A stretch of 64,000 nucleotides of DNA from Dryocosmus kuriphilus (lineage: Eukaryota; Arthropoda; Insecta; Hymenoptera; Cynipidae), in assembly GCA_038277395.1 (NCBI GenBank), contig CM076194.1:177032467-177096466 (forward strand), read 5' to 3'. The notes beneath the pieces are model-generated. The model saw only the letters and a list, made by a program, of their open reading frames with translations. It made no database searches and was not told the DNA's origin. Both the position numbers and the translations under genes were made by a program. This document shows, one piece after another, positions 28,674-39,481 of the stretch. Position 1 is the stretch's first letter. Each line of letters starts with the position of its first letter.

Positions 28674-30503
28674 TGTTACGTCCCGAGTTAAGGCAAAGGT
28701 AGTATGGAAATGGAAAAGTAGAAGAGGCTTGTATCGCTGATTATTGTCAGGATGGTAAGTCCTGACCAATTATTTGTGTGAGATCGTTGTCACTTGTCAA
28801 CCCTATGCGGATCGTGTAATTATAAATGAAAGTAGTACACAGATATGAAGAGTAAAATGTGTTTATTACAATTTAATCAAAGAGAGTATAGATGAGAACA
28901 GATATATAATGGTTACTTAAAATTTACCTTTTTGTTCAAAAGGGCGAGAGAAAGTTGTTTCGTCGCTTTTGTCCCTATTCCGAGCTGACAACGACGAGGG
29001 CAGTTCACAGGGGTAGTTTGTTCGTCGCTTGTATCCCTATTCCGAGCTTGGCAACGGCGAGACCAATTCACAGGGGTAGTTTGTTCGTCGCTTGTATCCC
29101 TATTCCGAGCTTGGCAACGGCGAGACCAATTCACAGGGGTAGTTTGTTCGTCGCTTGTATCCCTATTCCGAGCTTGGCAACGGCGAGACCAATTCACAGG
29201 GGTAGTTTGGCTAGAGTGAGAGAGGAGAGAACCGTAATCGAAGTATCTCTTCCTTTCACTGATCGAGCGATACACGAACGTACTTCGACAGATCGAATCT
29301 ACTCGTAAGTTCTTTTTCGGATATAAATACACTTTAGCTTTACCCGAAGTAGACTTTACTTTGATTCTTAGCCGAAATCAAAGGGACTTTGTTCACTACT
29401 AGAAAATTAATTGTAACTTGAAGTTATTTACAAGATAACCACTTGTTACTTGAGGTTATTTAACTGGTCTCAGAGGGCTACATTCACAAGAAGAAATACT
29501 TAATAGTTGACTACTTTCTCTTGCTACCTGAGGTTGTTTAACTGATCACAGAGGACTACTTTTACAAAGTGATTACTAGTTACTTGAGGTTATTTAACTG
29601 ATCTCGGAGAACGACGTGTACAATGTAACTTTTCGGAACGTAAAGACGTCGATACCTCATCGAACGGGGTTCTTATAGGAGACCCATCCCCTTGTTGAGA
29701 GGGGATCTTTGCAATTCTGCATAATGTCACGTCCGCTCGCAAATCTGCATAATGGCACGTACGCTCGCAAATCTGCATAATGTCACGTACGCTCGCAAAT
29801 CTGCATAATGTCACGTACGCTCGCAAATCTGCATAATGGCACGTACGTTCTGCTTATTACCCTTCTATAGCACATTATAAAACATTGTCCTCTGGTATCA
29901 AAACAGGGTTAATGCAATTCTATTCTTAACACTTTTCGATATCTTTAGTGAATGTAGTCCTTCTAATGAGGTCAGACTGATTTGAGTTGATTATTGATTG
30001 ATTACCGATTATATATTGATTGATTCTATATTGATTATTGATTGTTCTGCGGTTGATTCGATCTTCGAAGCCCTTCTCTATTACCCTTTCGAATCTTAAA
30101 CTTACACAATAGTTATCGATACTTAGTTGTACATTGATGATATTAATAGTTCATTGAGTTTCTTAGTAATTAATGCCTTATTGTGGTTGAATTGGTAATC
30201 TATAGCGTTAGAAAATTCAATGATACCAGTTAATTGTGTCTTGGTGCTAAGATAACTTTATCATTACCGACTTACCAGCATTACCTATGAATTCTCTGCG
30301 TATTGTAACTCACTTTGCTTGTGCTTGAGTTTACTACTTTATCTGCCACCGTGCATTCATCATAAGTCGACACATGCTCGAGCGAGTCCAGTCAGCATTC
30401 GCTCGACCGAGTGTCGCGGTAATGCAGTAATTGAAATTAACTGTTATCATGTGTTACATTGAAATTTTTAAGTTTTACAAATTGAAAATTTGAGGATGTG
30501 ACA
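28674..30503 (-). repeat. Gypsy-1 LTR, 5' LTR of the element
   Basis: This is 1830 bp with the same ends as the 15652-17454 copy. It differs by four substitutions, one base in an A/T run, and one extra 28-bp unit (five instead of four) at about 29720-29850. It is followed by the ACAT duplication at 30504-30507, after which Polinton polymerase sequence resumes. Confidence 0.95.
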
Positions 30504-30932
30504 ACATTGCCAACAATAAATGCATGCCAGTTTTCAACGAAGATGGGGAGATCATCTTCATTGAATATTTGGATACAAACAACAGATACGGTTGGGCGAT
30601 GGAATAACCTCGCCCTTATGGTGGTTTCAAGTGGTTTACAAATTTAGAAAGTTTTAATTTAAACATTCCTGATGATTCACCCTTTGGTTACATACTAGAA
30701 GTAGATTTGGATTTATCCACCCGAACTCCATGACAGACACAATGACCTACCGCTCTGTCCATAACACTAGAAATCACCGGGGTCGAGCCAGGAGAAGCTC
30801 CTAACTATCTTTTTACCGAAACGAAAGTACGTTCTTCATTACCGTACTCTCAAAAATGCACTAGCTCATGGTCTCAAACTTGTCAAGATTCGTAGAGATT
30901 TAAAATTCCACCAATCAACATGGTCGAAAAGT
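30504..30932 (+). pseudogene. Polinton DNA polymerase B, copy A, segment 2
   Basis: This directly continues the polymerase after gypsy-1. It carries the motif A region (Y-L-D-x-N-N-x-Y-G-W-A-M), with the catalytic Asp, followed by P-x-G-x-x-x-x-F and I-P-D-D-S-P-F-G-Y. An in-frame TAA follows the W-A-M-E motif, and frameshifts appear further on. The match to copy B (about 50100-50440, minus) is close. The segment ends at the left copy of a 12-bp duplication, TGGTCGAAAAGT (30921-30932), made by the non-LTR insertion. Confidence 0.85.
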
Positions 30933-30989
30933 CTTTTTTTTTTGTTTGGCGGAGGAGAAGGTGGAAATTATTTTGACAAACTGAGTGTG

Positions 30990-31430
30990 GGACTCGGTCT
31001 GATGGCCCCTAACCACTAAAACCACTTCCCCGGCACTCAGACTGTAAGTCAATTGTGCCACACCGCACTTCCCGCGCTCTGTTGTGGAACCAGGTCCCAT
31101 CCTGTGCGCGTATAAAGTTCAGGCCCTGTGGTTTCAGAGCCTTAGACCTTTCTGTCTCCCTGGTCAAGGGGGTGCTCTTGGAGCCCCTTTTCCTCTTACC
31201 CACGTGACGGGCAAGAGGAGTTGCTCCAGATGAAGTCCGTTGCTCCATGACCCCTTGTGAGGAGCACCGGCTGCCCGGTAATTCCCTCCTTCGACACCTG
31301 GGAGCCGACCCCTTTAGAGCCTTCCCCTTTGGAGCCATCCTCCTTGGAGCCGTTACTGTCCCCTCAGGAGCCGTCCCCTTTGGAGCTGTCCCTCAGGAGC
31401 CGTCCCATTTTGGCGATGGGTTCATGATCC
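30990..31430 (-). other. 3' untranslated region with a diverged copy of the ORF start
   Basis: Downstream of the RNase H frame, a minus frame (31338-31009) encodes a peptide resembling the first 30 residues of the main ORF at 35721 plus its upstream reading: A-R-H-V-G-K-R-K-R-G-S then T-P-L-T-R-E and K-A-L-K-P-Q, against P-R-H-A-G-K-R-K-K-G-S and Q-A-L-E-P-Q. The plus-strand 'ggagccgtcccctttgg' repeats also occur at both places (about 31340-31410 and 35905-35945). The end of the element therefore carries a second, diverged copy of its own start region. Confidence 0.5.
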
Positions 31431-31433
31431 TAT

Positions 31434-32338
31434 TTAGGCCATCCCAGACCTCTTAATGAAGCCCAAAATGTCGCCCACATGTAGCGTTGTGGCGTCCCCA
31501 GGTTCCATGAAATAATCCACGAGGACTTCTTTCCGAAGTCCAGCGAGAGCTGGACATCGACATAAGACGTGCAGAGACGTTTCATCATCTCTGCCGCATT
31601 TCTTGCTCACTGTTGTGGGACTAAGTCCCATCTTGTACTTGTGGTAATTCATATGGTCTTGCCCTGTGAGCATCTGAACCATGATTCTTGTATCTCTCTT
31701 GGGTAACTTCAGAATCCCCATGGCTCCATCCATCCTGCACTCCTTTCCCAGGATGGCCTTAGTCTGTCGGCATCCCCTTGTGTTTTCCCAGTACTCCCGG
31801 TACTTTCCCCGGATCCAGTTTTTAATGGCCATTCCCGTGCAACACGACGCTAGTCCCAGTACCGGTTCCGGGCCTATGTATCTTTGTGTTGACCCTTTCT
31901 TTGCCAACTGGTCCGCTTTCTCGTTTCCCTTGATCCCTTTATGACCAGGGACCCACATAAGGGTCGCGTTCTTTTTCTCTGCCAGCTGGTTTAATTTTTT
32001 TTGCATTCCCAAACCAGTTCTGATGTTATGTCTGGTTTTCCAACTGCATTTTCTTCTAAAAGTGTTTTAGCGCATCAAAGTAACGCTAAGTTCTCCGCCT
32101 GAAAGACGGTGGCGTGCAGTCCAAGTGAGATTTCCATCCCCCTTCTTCTAACGCTGTCGAAAATTCCTGCTCCTGTACCCCATTCCGCTTTGGAGCCGTC
32201 TGTATACCAGATTTCCCCTTGAAGGAACGGGTCACCTTCCTCTAGCCACGCTTCCCTTTGTGGGATAATGATTCGAAACGCTTTGGTGAAATTGAACCGT
32301 ATTGTTATTTTGTCTTGTCTCATTCCTAGGAATGGCAA
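31434..32338 (-). pseudogene. Non-LTR RNase H and C-terminal domain
   Basis: Two frames (32338-32075 and 32012-31434) give an RNase H domain with W-Y-T-D-G-S-K and G-A-G near the start, A-E-N-L-A-L-L, and then V-P-G-H-K-G-I-x-G-N-E-K-A-D-Q-L-A. The four acidic catalytic positions are represented. The C-terminal part has C-G-R-D-D-E-T-S-L-H-V-L-C-R-C-P, the Cys/His motif at the end of many I-group elements. A frameshift near 32040 separates the halves. Confidence 0.85.
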
Positions 32339-32369
32339 TGTACTGATATCCTTCGGGAGCCTTATGTGT

Positions 32370-34071
32370 TTAGTCTCCCCGGTCCATCTTTTTGCGCTTA
32401 CCAGCCGCCGCGGCAGTTATCGCCACGTGGAGGGGTTCTTCGCAAAGCAAGAAGGCCAACGCGGCTGTGGGCGTAGTCCTCATTGCCCCCGTCACCCCTC
32501 TAAATGCTAGCGTTTGCAGTGGTTGCAGTCTCCCCTGCATCGTTTTGAGTTCCGCTCGTGGCCACCAGACCACTGCTGCGTACAGAAGTCTTGGTTTAAG
32601 GACCGCGGAGTGGAGCCATGCTATCATTTTTGGCTCTAAACCCCATGTCAGTCCGAAGACTCTTCTGCATATCCAGAAGGTTGTGGTGAACCTCCTACAT
32701 TGCGCTTCCAGATGCTTCGACCAGTTCAGTCTACCATTCAGGATAACTCCCAGATACCTAACCGAATCTGAGGTCGTTAGCATCCTTCCGCGGAACGCAG
32801 GAGCCTTGACCTTCAGTATTTTGTACTTCCTCGAGAAGATTACCAACCTGGTCATCTCCGGGTTAACCGATAGCCCTGAATTATCACATCAGACCTCAAC
32901 TATGTGCAGCGCCGACTTTGTGAGCCCCATCAGTATATCCAGATGAGTCCCCCTGACTAAGAGAACAAAGTCATCCGCGTAGCCTTGGATGTAATACCCT
33001 TTTTCATTCAGCCACTGTAGGAGGCCCTCGATCACGATGCACAACAGGAGGGGTGAAAACTCTCCCACCTGTGGGCATCCCCGCGGAGCCACTCCCCCAA
33101 CCCGGCCTGTGCCCCATCTGGTTCCAAGATACCGGCCGCACAGCATGCTTTGTATCCAGCTTACCAGCTGGCCAGGCACGCTGCACTTCGCGGCCTCTCG
33201 ACCGATGACTTCGGGGGGGGGGGGGGGGGGGGGGGGGTATTATTGAAGGCATCCTCTATGTCCAAGAACGTGCCCACCGCGTACCCTCCCTGTTCTAGCT
33301 GCTGTTCCACTTTAGCCACTACCGCGTGGAGCGCAGTTTCTACCGAGCAGCCCGCCTGGAAGGCGTACTGTCCTTCGTGCAGTGGTGAGGTTACCAGAAC
33401 CTCATTCCTGATATGTCTCTCGACCAGCCTCTCTATCGTCTTTAAGATAAAAGACGTTAAGCTGATCGGCCTGAAATCCTTTGCAGTAGTGTAGCCCTCC
33501 TTCCCTGGTTTGGGAAGAAGCACCACTCTGCCGCTCTTTCATGCCGAAGGCACGTGTTTAAGGGCAATACTGGCCAAAACAGTTTCTTCAACGGGGCGGC
33601 GACACATTCCAGGCCCTTATGCAAGAGCACCGGGAATACCCCATCCGACCCTGGTGATTTATATGGGCATAATAAGGACTTTATAGCCCATTCTACCTTC
33701 CCACTGTCCACGATCTTTGCTGCGAATTGCCAATCGACCTTCTCCCTCCTCCAGCCCGAACAATTCTCTTACTGGTCGGTTTGAAGTCGCTGAAAGCCTG
33801 GGAAGTGCACCTCCATCAGGCGATTCAGGCTTGCTTCTTCATCCTCCGCAAGCTCGCCGTTTTCGAGCCTAATAAGTCCGAGGCGAGCCTCCGGGTTTTT
33901 CGCCAGGATCTTATGAAGCCTAGCTGCACCCGAGATGTCTTTCGTGTCCTCGCAGAAGTCAGCCCAGCCATCTCGTTTATAAATCCTAATTTTCTCCTTA
34001 TGGTCAGTTTGAGCCTTTTTATACTTTTCCCAATCTGACGGGAGTTTAGTCTTATTTGCCCTATTACACAA
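32370..34071 (-). pseudogene. Non-LTR reverse transcriptase, multiply frameshifted
   Basis: Successive minus frames from 34071 down cover an N-terminal segment, the K-S-P-G-x-D-G-V-F-P region (33711-33457), the D-F-R-P-I-S-L-T-S and F-L-D-I-E-D-A-F motifs (33526-33161), the G-C-P-Q-V-G-E-F-S-P segment with the catalytic Y-A-D-D box (33179-32889), and the thumb (32855-32370). The frame changes include one at the 25-C run (plus strand G, 33213-33237), which follows A-F-N-N-T and puts a run of Pro in the product. The catalytic residues are present but split between frames. Confidence 0.85.
33213..33237. repeat. 25-base poly-G tract inside the RT frame
   Basis: This is an uninterrupted G run on the plus strand. 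On the coding strand it extends two Pro codons into eight and shifts the frame. It is the same length as the G run in the mariner transposase at 46152-46176. Confidence 0.95.
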
Positions 34072-34074
34072 CGC

Positions 34075-35721
34075 TCAAGTCTTTTTCCGGAGCCTTTCTA
34101 GGTGGTTGTTCCACCAGTCTGCCCCTTTCCTAGATTTTATTGTGCTCATAGGGCAGCTGTTTTTATAAGATGTAGTCAGAGCTCTCCACAGGAAATCCGC
34201 AGCATGCTCCAGCTCATCTATGGTTCCGTACCTCGTGGGAAAATCTCCGAGTCTGCCTTTGAGTTCCTCTTTATAGGATTCCCAATGTGTATTCCTGGGG
34301 TTTCTAATCTTTGATACCTCCGGTTTGCGAAGATCCATATGGAACAGGATATATTTATGTTCCGATAGATTCTCCTCGTCAAAGACTCTCCATCCCACTA
34401 TCCTGCTCCTTAGTGCTTCCGAGCATATAGTCAAGTCGAGAACCTCACTCCTGTTTTTGTTTTGGAATGTGGGAGTATTACCTCGATTGAGTATCTCCAA
34501 TTCGGTTCCAGCCAGATATTCTATTAGGTCTCTACCCCTGTAATTGATGTTCGTGCTTCCCCACAACACATGTTGAGCGTTCGCATCACAACCCAACAAC
34601 AGAGGGATTTTATTCTCCTGACAGTGTCGCACGAGGACACCCACCTCCCTGAGAGGCGGTGCCCCCGCCGCATTGCCTGGAAAATACGCCGAGGCGACAT
34701 ATACCTCGAGTCTTTCTCTCCTACTGCCCCTGACTCTTACCTTAATAACTGTGAGATCCCTGGAGCAGTGTTTAGCCACCAGAATGGCGTCCATACCTTT
34801 GACGGCTATGCATGCCCTTGGTGCATTTTCGGCTGGCCCCTTGAATAAGGAGCCACATCCTCCTAGGCCACTAATCCTTTCCTTGTATAACCAAGGTTCT
34901 TGGATTAGGGCTATGCCTGTCTGCACCGCTGCCATTCGCCTGGTTAGAACTGCCGAGGCGCCTTTGCTGTGATGCAAATTTATCTGGATTATGGAGATTC
35001 CCTTCCTAGCCATTGATCGGCTAGTTCTGGCTATCTCCGGGTGCTTGGGTCCCCCTGCGGGACCCTGACGGGTTATCTGGAAGGAGACTCTACCGGCTCC
35101 TAGGTAGGGCCGGTAATCCAGAGCCGCTAGGGCCCTGCTCGCGCTTTCGGGGAAACTTACGGCCAGAATCCAGCCTTTCCCCTTTGGCGTTCTTCTCTGA
35201 CTAGGGTATACTCTCCAAATGTTTGTTTGGAGGGTAGGGTTCTGAAACCTCAGGCGCCCCAGAACGACCGCCGGATCCTCGGGAGTGCCGGGAATCAAAA
35301 CGGTCGCCCTTTGGTACCTTTGGAGGCACTCAGTCCCTCTGATCTCCACATTCAGACCCTCTTTGAGCCTGAACGTTGGAGTTTTTTCCACCAGCCAATC
35401 CCTCGACCAGGTATCGGCTGCATGTACCACTATGGCTCCCGACCTGAGGAAGATGTCCTCGAAGCTGGGGATGCATCCTTCATGGGGTAATGCGTCAATC
35501 TCTTTCGAGATTTCTTCCCTCAGCTTACCCAACTCCAATGGGGTTAGGCAGGTCTCAGGATATCCCGACGCGACAACAACCTTCTCCAGGGCGTTGTTAG
35601 CCATCTGTGCAAAGGTCAGGCTCTGTGGCTCCAGAGCCTGCGGTCTTTTTGCCTCCCTGTTCGGGGGAGTGTCCCCGGAGCCCTTTTTCCTCTTACCCGC
35701 ATGGCGAGGAAGAGAAGGCAC
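34075..35721 (-). CDS. Non-LTR N-terminal domain fused to AP-type endonuclease
   Basis: The 548-codon frame from an ATG at 35721 has residues about 30-235 resembling the N-terminal domain seen in insect I/Loa polyproteins (DUF4780-like, W-R-V-Y-P-S-Q region near 169). Residues 242-460 form an exonuclease-endonuclease-phosphatase fold that nicks target DNA to start target-primed reverse transcription. Catalytic positions are visible: N248, E275, D379 and N381 in G-C-D-A-N-A-Q-H, D429 in L-D-L-T, and H455 in S-E-H. The frame ends where RT begins, in another frame, so the ORF is C-terminally cut by a frameshift rather than complete. The endonuclease itself looks intact. Confidence 0.85.
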   Translation of the reverse strand: MPSLPRHAGKRKKGSGDTPPNREAKRPQALEPQSLTFAQMANNALEKVVVASGYPETCLTPLELGKLREEISKEIDALPHEGCIPSFEDIFLRSGAIVVHAADTWSRDWLVEKTPTFRLKEGLNVEIRGTECLQRYQRATVLIPGTPEDPAVVLGRLRFQNPTLQTNIWRVYPSQRRTPKGKGWILAVSFPESASRALAALDYRPYLGAGRVSFQITRQGPAGGPKHPEIARTSRSMARKGISIIQINLHHSKGASAVLTRRMAAVQTGIALIQEPWLYKERISGLGGCGSLFKGPAENAPRACIAVKGMDAILVAKHCSRDLTVIKVRVRGSRRERLEVYVASAYFPGNAAGAPPLREVGVLVRHCQENKIPLLLGCDANAQHVLWGSTNINYRGRDLIEYLAGTELEILNRGNTPTFQNKNRSEVLDLTICSEALRSRIVGWRVFDEENLSEHKYILFHMDLRKPEVSKIRNPRNTHWESYKEELKGRLGDFPTRYGTIDELEHAADFLWRALTTSYKNSCPMSTIKSRKGADWWNNHLERLRKKT

Positions 35722-36419
35722 CCCAGATGGATTTTGGTCCTCAAGGACCCCTCGCGAGGAGCCTTGGCTGCTCGTTGAGAGCCGTTATGCGCGAGCCCTC
35801 AACTTTTGAGCCCGGCAACGATTTCTTCTCCTAACAGAGAGCCCGGTCATCTTTTTCTCAACCTCAGTGACTTTATTATCATCCTCGGTTGTATTCACCT
35901 TCGCTACTCGGGAGCCGTCCCCTTTGGAGCCTTCCCCTTTTGGCGAAGGGTTATGTGAAGAGCCCTGTGAGGGGCCCTTCTCGTTTCATTTGTAGTTTTT
36001 CTCTGTTTTATTTATTGTCATTTTTATTCCCACGATTAGCTAGGGAAATAACAAAACTACTCCCTGCAGAGTCCTGCTTGCAGGGAGAGGGCCTGAATAC
36101 TATGGGATTCGACCTGGTACCCCATAGCCTCCGTTCCGACACATTTGGTAACCCTGGTGCCATTCAGCTCTCGACACGGCGGTCACATCTTAGCTTGGGA
36201 GCATGAGGACTCGCACCCTCGATATTCCAGGAGGCTTTGCCATTACCCCCTGGAATGATCGCTTCTTAGTTAGAGTCCCGCAGACCAGAGGCCCCTGGTC
36301 CCCCAGAGGGGCCGCATCTCGCGATACAGTCTCTCTGGTTCCCCTACTCAGGGTCTCCCGTCCGATTAGACCCCTAAGCCCCCCCACCAACTACAAGGGC
36401 ATGCGATCCCCAGGGAGGG
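35722..36419 (-). other. 5' leader of the non-LTR element
   Basis: About 700 bp upstream of the ORF start, GC-rich, containing short repeated 'gagccttcccctttgg' phrases and a weak coding-like stretch just above the ATG. The 5' boundary is set by the 12-bp duplication at 36420. An internal promoter is expected for this class but is not identifiable by eye. Confidence 0.5.
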
Positions 36420-36431
36420 TGGTCGAAAAGT

Positions 36432-36958
36432 TACATTAAGCTAAATACCACATTGAGAACGAACGCTAAACATGAATTTGAAAAGAGTTTATTTAAATTA
36501 ATGCCTAATGCAGTTTATGGAAAGACAATGGAAAACGTACGAAAATATGTCAATGTAAAACAAGTGAAAAAGTGGGAGGGTATGTATGGAGCAGAAGCCC
36601 TCATAGCTAAACCAAACTTTCACATTCAAGCAATCTTCAGTGAAACTTTCGTTGCAATAGAACTTAGGAGAACTGAAGTTTTATTCAGCAAGCCGGTCGA
36701 TGTAGGGCTTACACTAGTGGACGTCTAAAAAATTCTCATTTACGACTTTCATTATGACTACATGCTTCAAAAATACGGAAATATATGTAAACTCTTATTC
36801 ACTGACACAGACAGTCTGATACATGAAAGAAAAATGTGACAACGTATACGCAGAGATGAAAGACGAAACTCACAAATTCGACACCTCCGACTAACCTCGA
36901 GAAAATTTTTTTTCGGAATGCCGCAAGCCAACAAAAAAACTTTAGGCATAATGAAGGA
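36432..36958 (+). pseudogene. Polinton DNA polymerase B, copy A, segment 3
   Basis: This resumes the polymerase after the non-LTR insertion. It holds motif B (K-L-M-P-N-A-V-Y-G-K-T-M-E-N-V-R-K) and, after a stop near 36728 and a frame change, the catalytic motif C D-T-D-S at about 36805-36816. The surrounding residues match copy B (49473-50050, minus). It ends at the AGGA duplication (36955-36958) made by the solo LTR. Confidence 0.85.
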
Positions 36959-38879
36959 TGTTCCGGTGGACCCTGCGGGGGTGTGCAATTCAAAATTGTC
37001 ATTGCTTACTCTCGCAGTATCCATTCGTTAGCTGTGTGCTATACAGTGACTGAGGCTGTCGACCGTAACTAAGCGGACCACCTTAGGGTCGGTACGATGA
37101 GAGGAGTGAGACGTGGAGAAAGCCAAAGAGCATTGAACAAACTGGACAACCGTAACGATACGCGCCCCTTTCCCCGCCTTTAAACTCGTGCCACTTTTTA
37201 TTAATCATGCTCGCCGGATATTCCCAGCGACCCACTAGACTACTAAATCTTGAATAACAGTGTTAATTGTTAATAAAAACTAAAAATTCATAAGGATAAA
37301 GTCAATAACCTACGGTTAACTACCCAAATTTCAAAGTTTAAAATAATCTGATGAATGTCAAACTTTCAATAATATTGGTAATAACTAATAGCGGTCTTCT
37401 CTTTCTTTGTTTATTTTTTTTCTCACAGCAGTAGATGATGTACCTTCCTACACCTGAAGTAAATAAATAAATCACTTCATTGTTTAAACATTTTCAGTCT
37501 TCTAATAGATCTCGAAATAAGAATAACTAGTCGATTTGTTTACACCTATATCAAATACCAATAAGGTAACCAATTTGTTCACTAACCAGCATAACTAACA
37601 AATTAAGGAAAAAGTTTAATAATTAATAGAATCATTAATAGCTTATTCGACGTCGGAATTCAAAAAATTATAAGAAAGGCGTATTAATTGAGAAGCCTGA
37701 ACTACCACAATTAATTATTGGAATTTTGATCCAAATAATTAATTAAAAATATGTTACTTCAGCTGCTTAGCAACACTCCACGTGCCTGGCAGGAAATATC
37801 GGTGGCATACATTTTTTTAAAATTCAGCAATTCGTGGTCACGCGGCTCGCATCCGGCCGCGACTGTTCCCAGGCCAAAAATGCAATATCAGTAATAAACC
37901 CTACTCATAATCATACACACCATAGCCTGCAAAGTACATCTTACCTGTCACCTCTAGGCAGTCAATCATCACTTCTTCCCGATATCGGACTAATTATCTG
38001 AACGGAAAGATAAGAATTAAAGTTCAACTTGCCCATTGGCATTTTACCTCGCGCGGGACTCGGTACGCGGGTTGTCACTCCCACAAGTACGTGAACTGGA
38101 AGGGTAGTGCTCGACAAAGGGGGTTCTTGCGACGTGAAGCGAAAAATAAAAACCAGCAGATCGAAACCTAATAAATTCAAAATAAATTAGCTATGTGCAA
38201 CCAGAGTTAAGAGAAATTAAAGGACTAGAGAGGAGTGACAGTTCGCGCGCCATGTCACGCGAGTGAAAAAGTAGTGACTGACGCTCCACGATAACAGCGC
38301 ATCTGTACAGCGAATAAAAGGTTAGAACTTTTTATCAGATTAATTTTAATGCATCAACTTAGTAATGTATTGGTACCTCATGTCTCTCTCTCATGTCTCA
38401 CTCTCTGTTATGTCTCCCTCTTTTGTTGGGGCTAAGGATCAAGTGTAACTGGCATAGGGGATACTTGTAATGGGCGTAGAATTTAATTTAACTGAAAAGT
38501 GATAACAGTCGACGCGTTGTTAAGTAGTTAGAAGAAATTGCTTAGCCCGTCATCTCTTTCGCTGCCGTGGAGATAGGCGGTAGTTCTTAGTAACTTGATG
38601 TTTTCAATTATTTTCAAAAGATTCAAAATAAAACTTCGTATGTTAATGAGGGAATAGAGTCATCTGGAATTATTTACGTAACCCACCAAGCTTTCAGGAC
38701 TACAAGGGTTAGGGCTCCCAGTACGGGAGTCGGATTAAAATTCGAACACCACATAAAAATAAAGACAGACCATTCCCTTCTGGACGGGTCTATTAGTACG
38801 ATACTTTCGACAAACGAGCACAGAATCGAATACTGACAGGAAGAACAATTCTTGTAATTAAATCTACTCTTTCGTAACA
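36959..38879. repeat. Solo LTR, 1,921 bp
   Basis: The polymerase reading stops and resumes across this block. The block begins TGTTCCGGTG and ends CGTAACA, with a 4-bp duplication AGGA on each side (36955-36958 and 38880-38883). TG...CA ends, 4-bp duplication, no internal coding region and this length all fit a solo LTR of a Ty3/gypsy element, left by recombination between two LTRs. It is not the gypsy-1 or gypsy-2 LTR by sequence, although its last seven bases resemble the end of the gypsy-1 LTR read in reverse. Orientation is unknown. Confidence 0.7.
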
Positions 38880-38883
38880 AGGA

Positions 38884-39265
38884 TGAGTGCTGTGATAAAA
38901 TTATTACTGAATTTGTTGGCTTGTAGAGTAAAATGTATAGCATCCGCGTAACTGGTGAAGATATTGTGAAGAAAGCAAGAGATGTAAAAGAAGGCGTCAT
39001 ACAAAAAACAATCACATTCGACGATTACACGGAATACTTGAGAACTTTGTCACTTCAAAGCAGAACACATTACGTGATCCGATCTAGACTGCACAATGCT
39101 GAGGCGATTAAACAAACGATGCTTAATTCGTAATACTACAGACATTCTTGCGTGGGGACACTACAGATTGAACACCACAATGGACGTTGACTCTACTGAC
39201 ACTCATAATGACGATATTCTTACAGACGATGACTGCGAACTCTTAGATCTTCTTCTTCAAAATTA
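38884..39265 (+). pseudogene. Polinton DNA polymerase B, copy A, segment 4 (C-terminus)
   Basis: This matches the C-terminal end of copy B (49135-49440, minus): I-T-E-F-V-G-L, then K-M-Y-S-I-R-V-T-G-E-D-I, then Q-K-T-I-T-F-D-D-Y, and W-G-H-Y-R-L-N and an Asp-rich end (I-L-T-D-D-D). The first part (38933-39133) reads cleanly and a frame change follows. With this piece the four segments account for the middle and end of one polymerase gene spread over 24.6 kb. Confidence 0.85.
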
Positions 39266-39481
39266 GATTATATATTTGTAAATAGTTACTTTGGACTCTT
39301 GTAAATACATCATTATTTTATTAAATTTGCACAGCGGTATCACCTTTGTAAATAATTACTTTGAACTCTTGTAAATACATCATTATTGTACTAAATTTGC
39401 ACAGCGGTATCACTTGTAAATACATGACTATTGCATTCAATTTACACAGCAGTATCACCTGCGTCGAGATGAATGTCATGC

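Larger units (their letters stand above)
15652..30503 (-). mobile_element. Env-bearing Ty3/gypsy element gypsy-1 (errantivirus-like), 14,852 bp
   Basis: The element is complete: two LTRs with TG...CA ends, a 4-bp target duplication ACAT (15648-15651 and 30504-30507), a primer site and a polypurine tract. In minus orientation the genes are gag-pro, pol, a dsRNA-binding/zinc-knuckle ORF, then env. By eye the LTRs differ by four substitutions, one A/T-run indel and one repeat unit, so the insertion is young. It is long for the group (errantiviruses are commonly 7-9 kb) because of 1.8-kb LTRs, a large pol linker, the extra ORF and long untranslated regions. Two pol lesions make this copy non-autonomous. 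It splits the Polinton polymerase gene. Confidence 0.95.
30933..36419 (-). mobile_element. I/Loa-like non-LTR retrotransposon, 5,487 bp
   Basis: It is bounded by a perfect 12-bp duplication TGGTCGAAAAGT (30921-30932 and 36420-36431) and ends, in minus orientation, in a short A-rich tail (T run on the plus strand from 30934). The order is a leader, a fused N-terminal domain plus AP-type endonuclease, reverse transcriptase, then RNase H and a C-terminal Cys/His segment. The endonuclease plus RNase H combination places it in the I/Loa/R1 group rather than jockey. It appears full length, but the RT region is frameshifted several times and contains a 25-base homopolymer. Confidence 0.9.

Noticed and set aside
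36961..38878. 7-bp AAGGATG duplication around the 1.9-kb insert, suggesting a DNA transposon
   Set aside because: Shifting the boundary by two bases gives TG...CA ends with a 4-bp AGGA duplication, a better-known signature, and no terminal inverted repeats exist.
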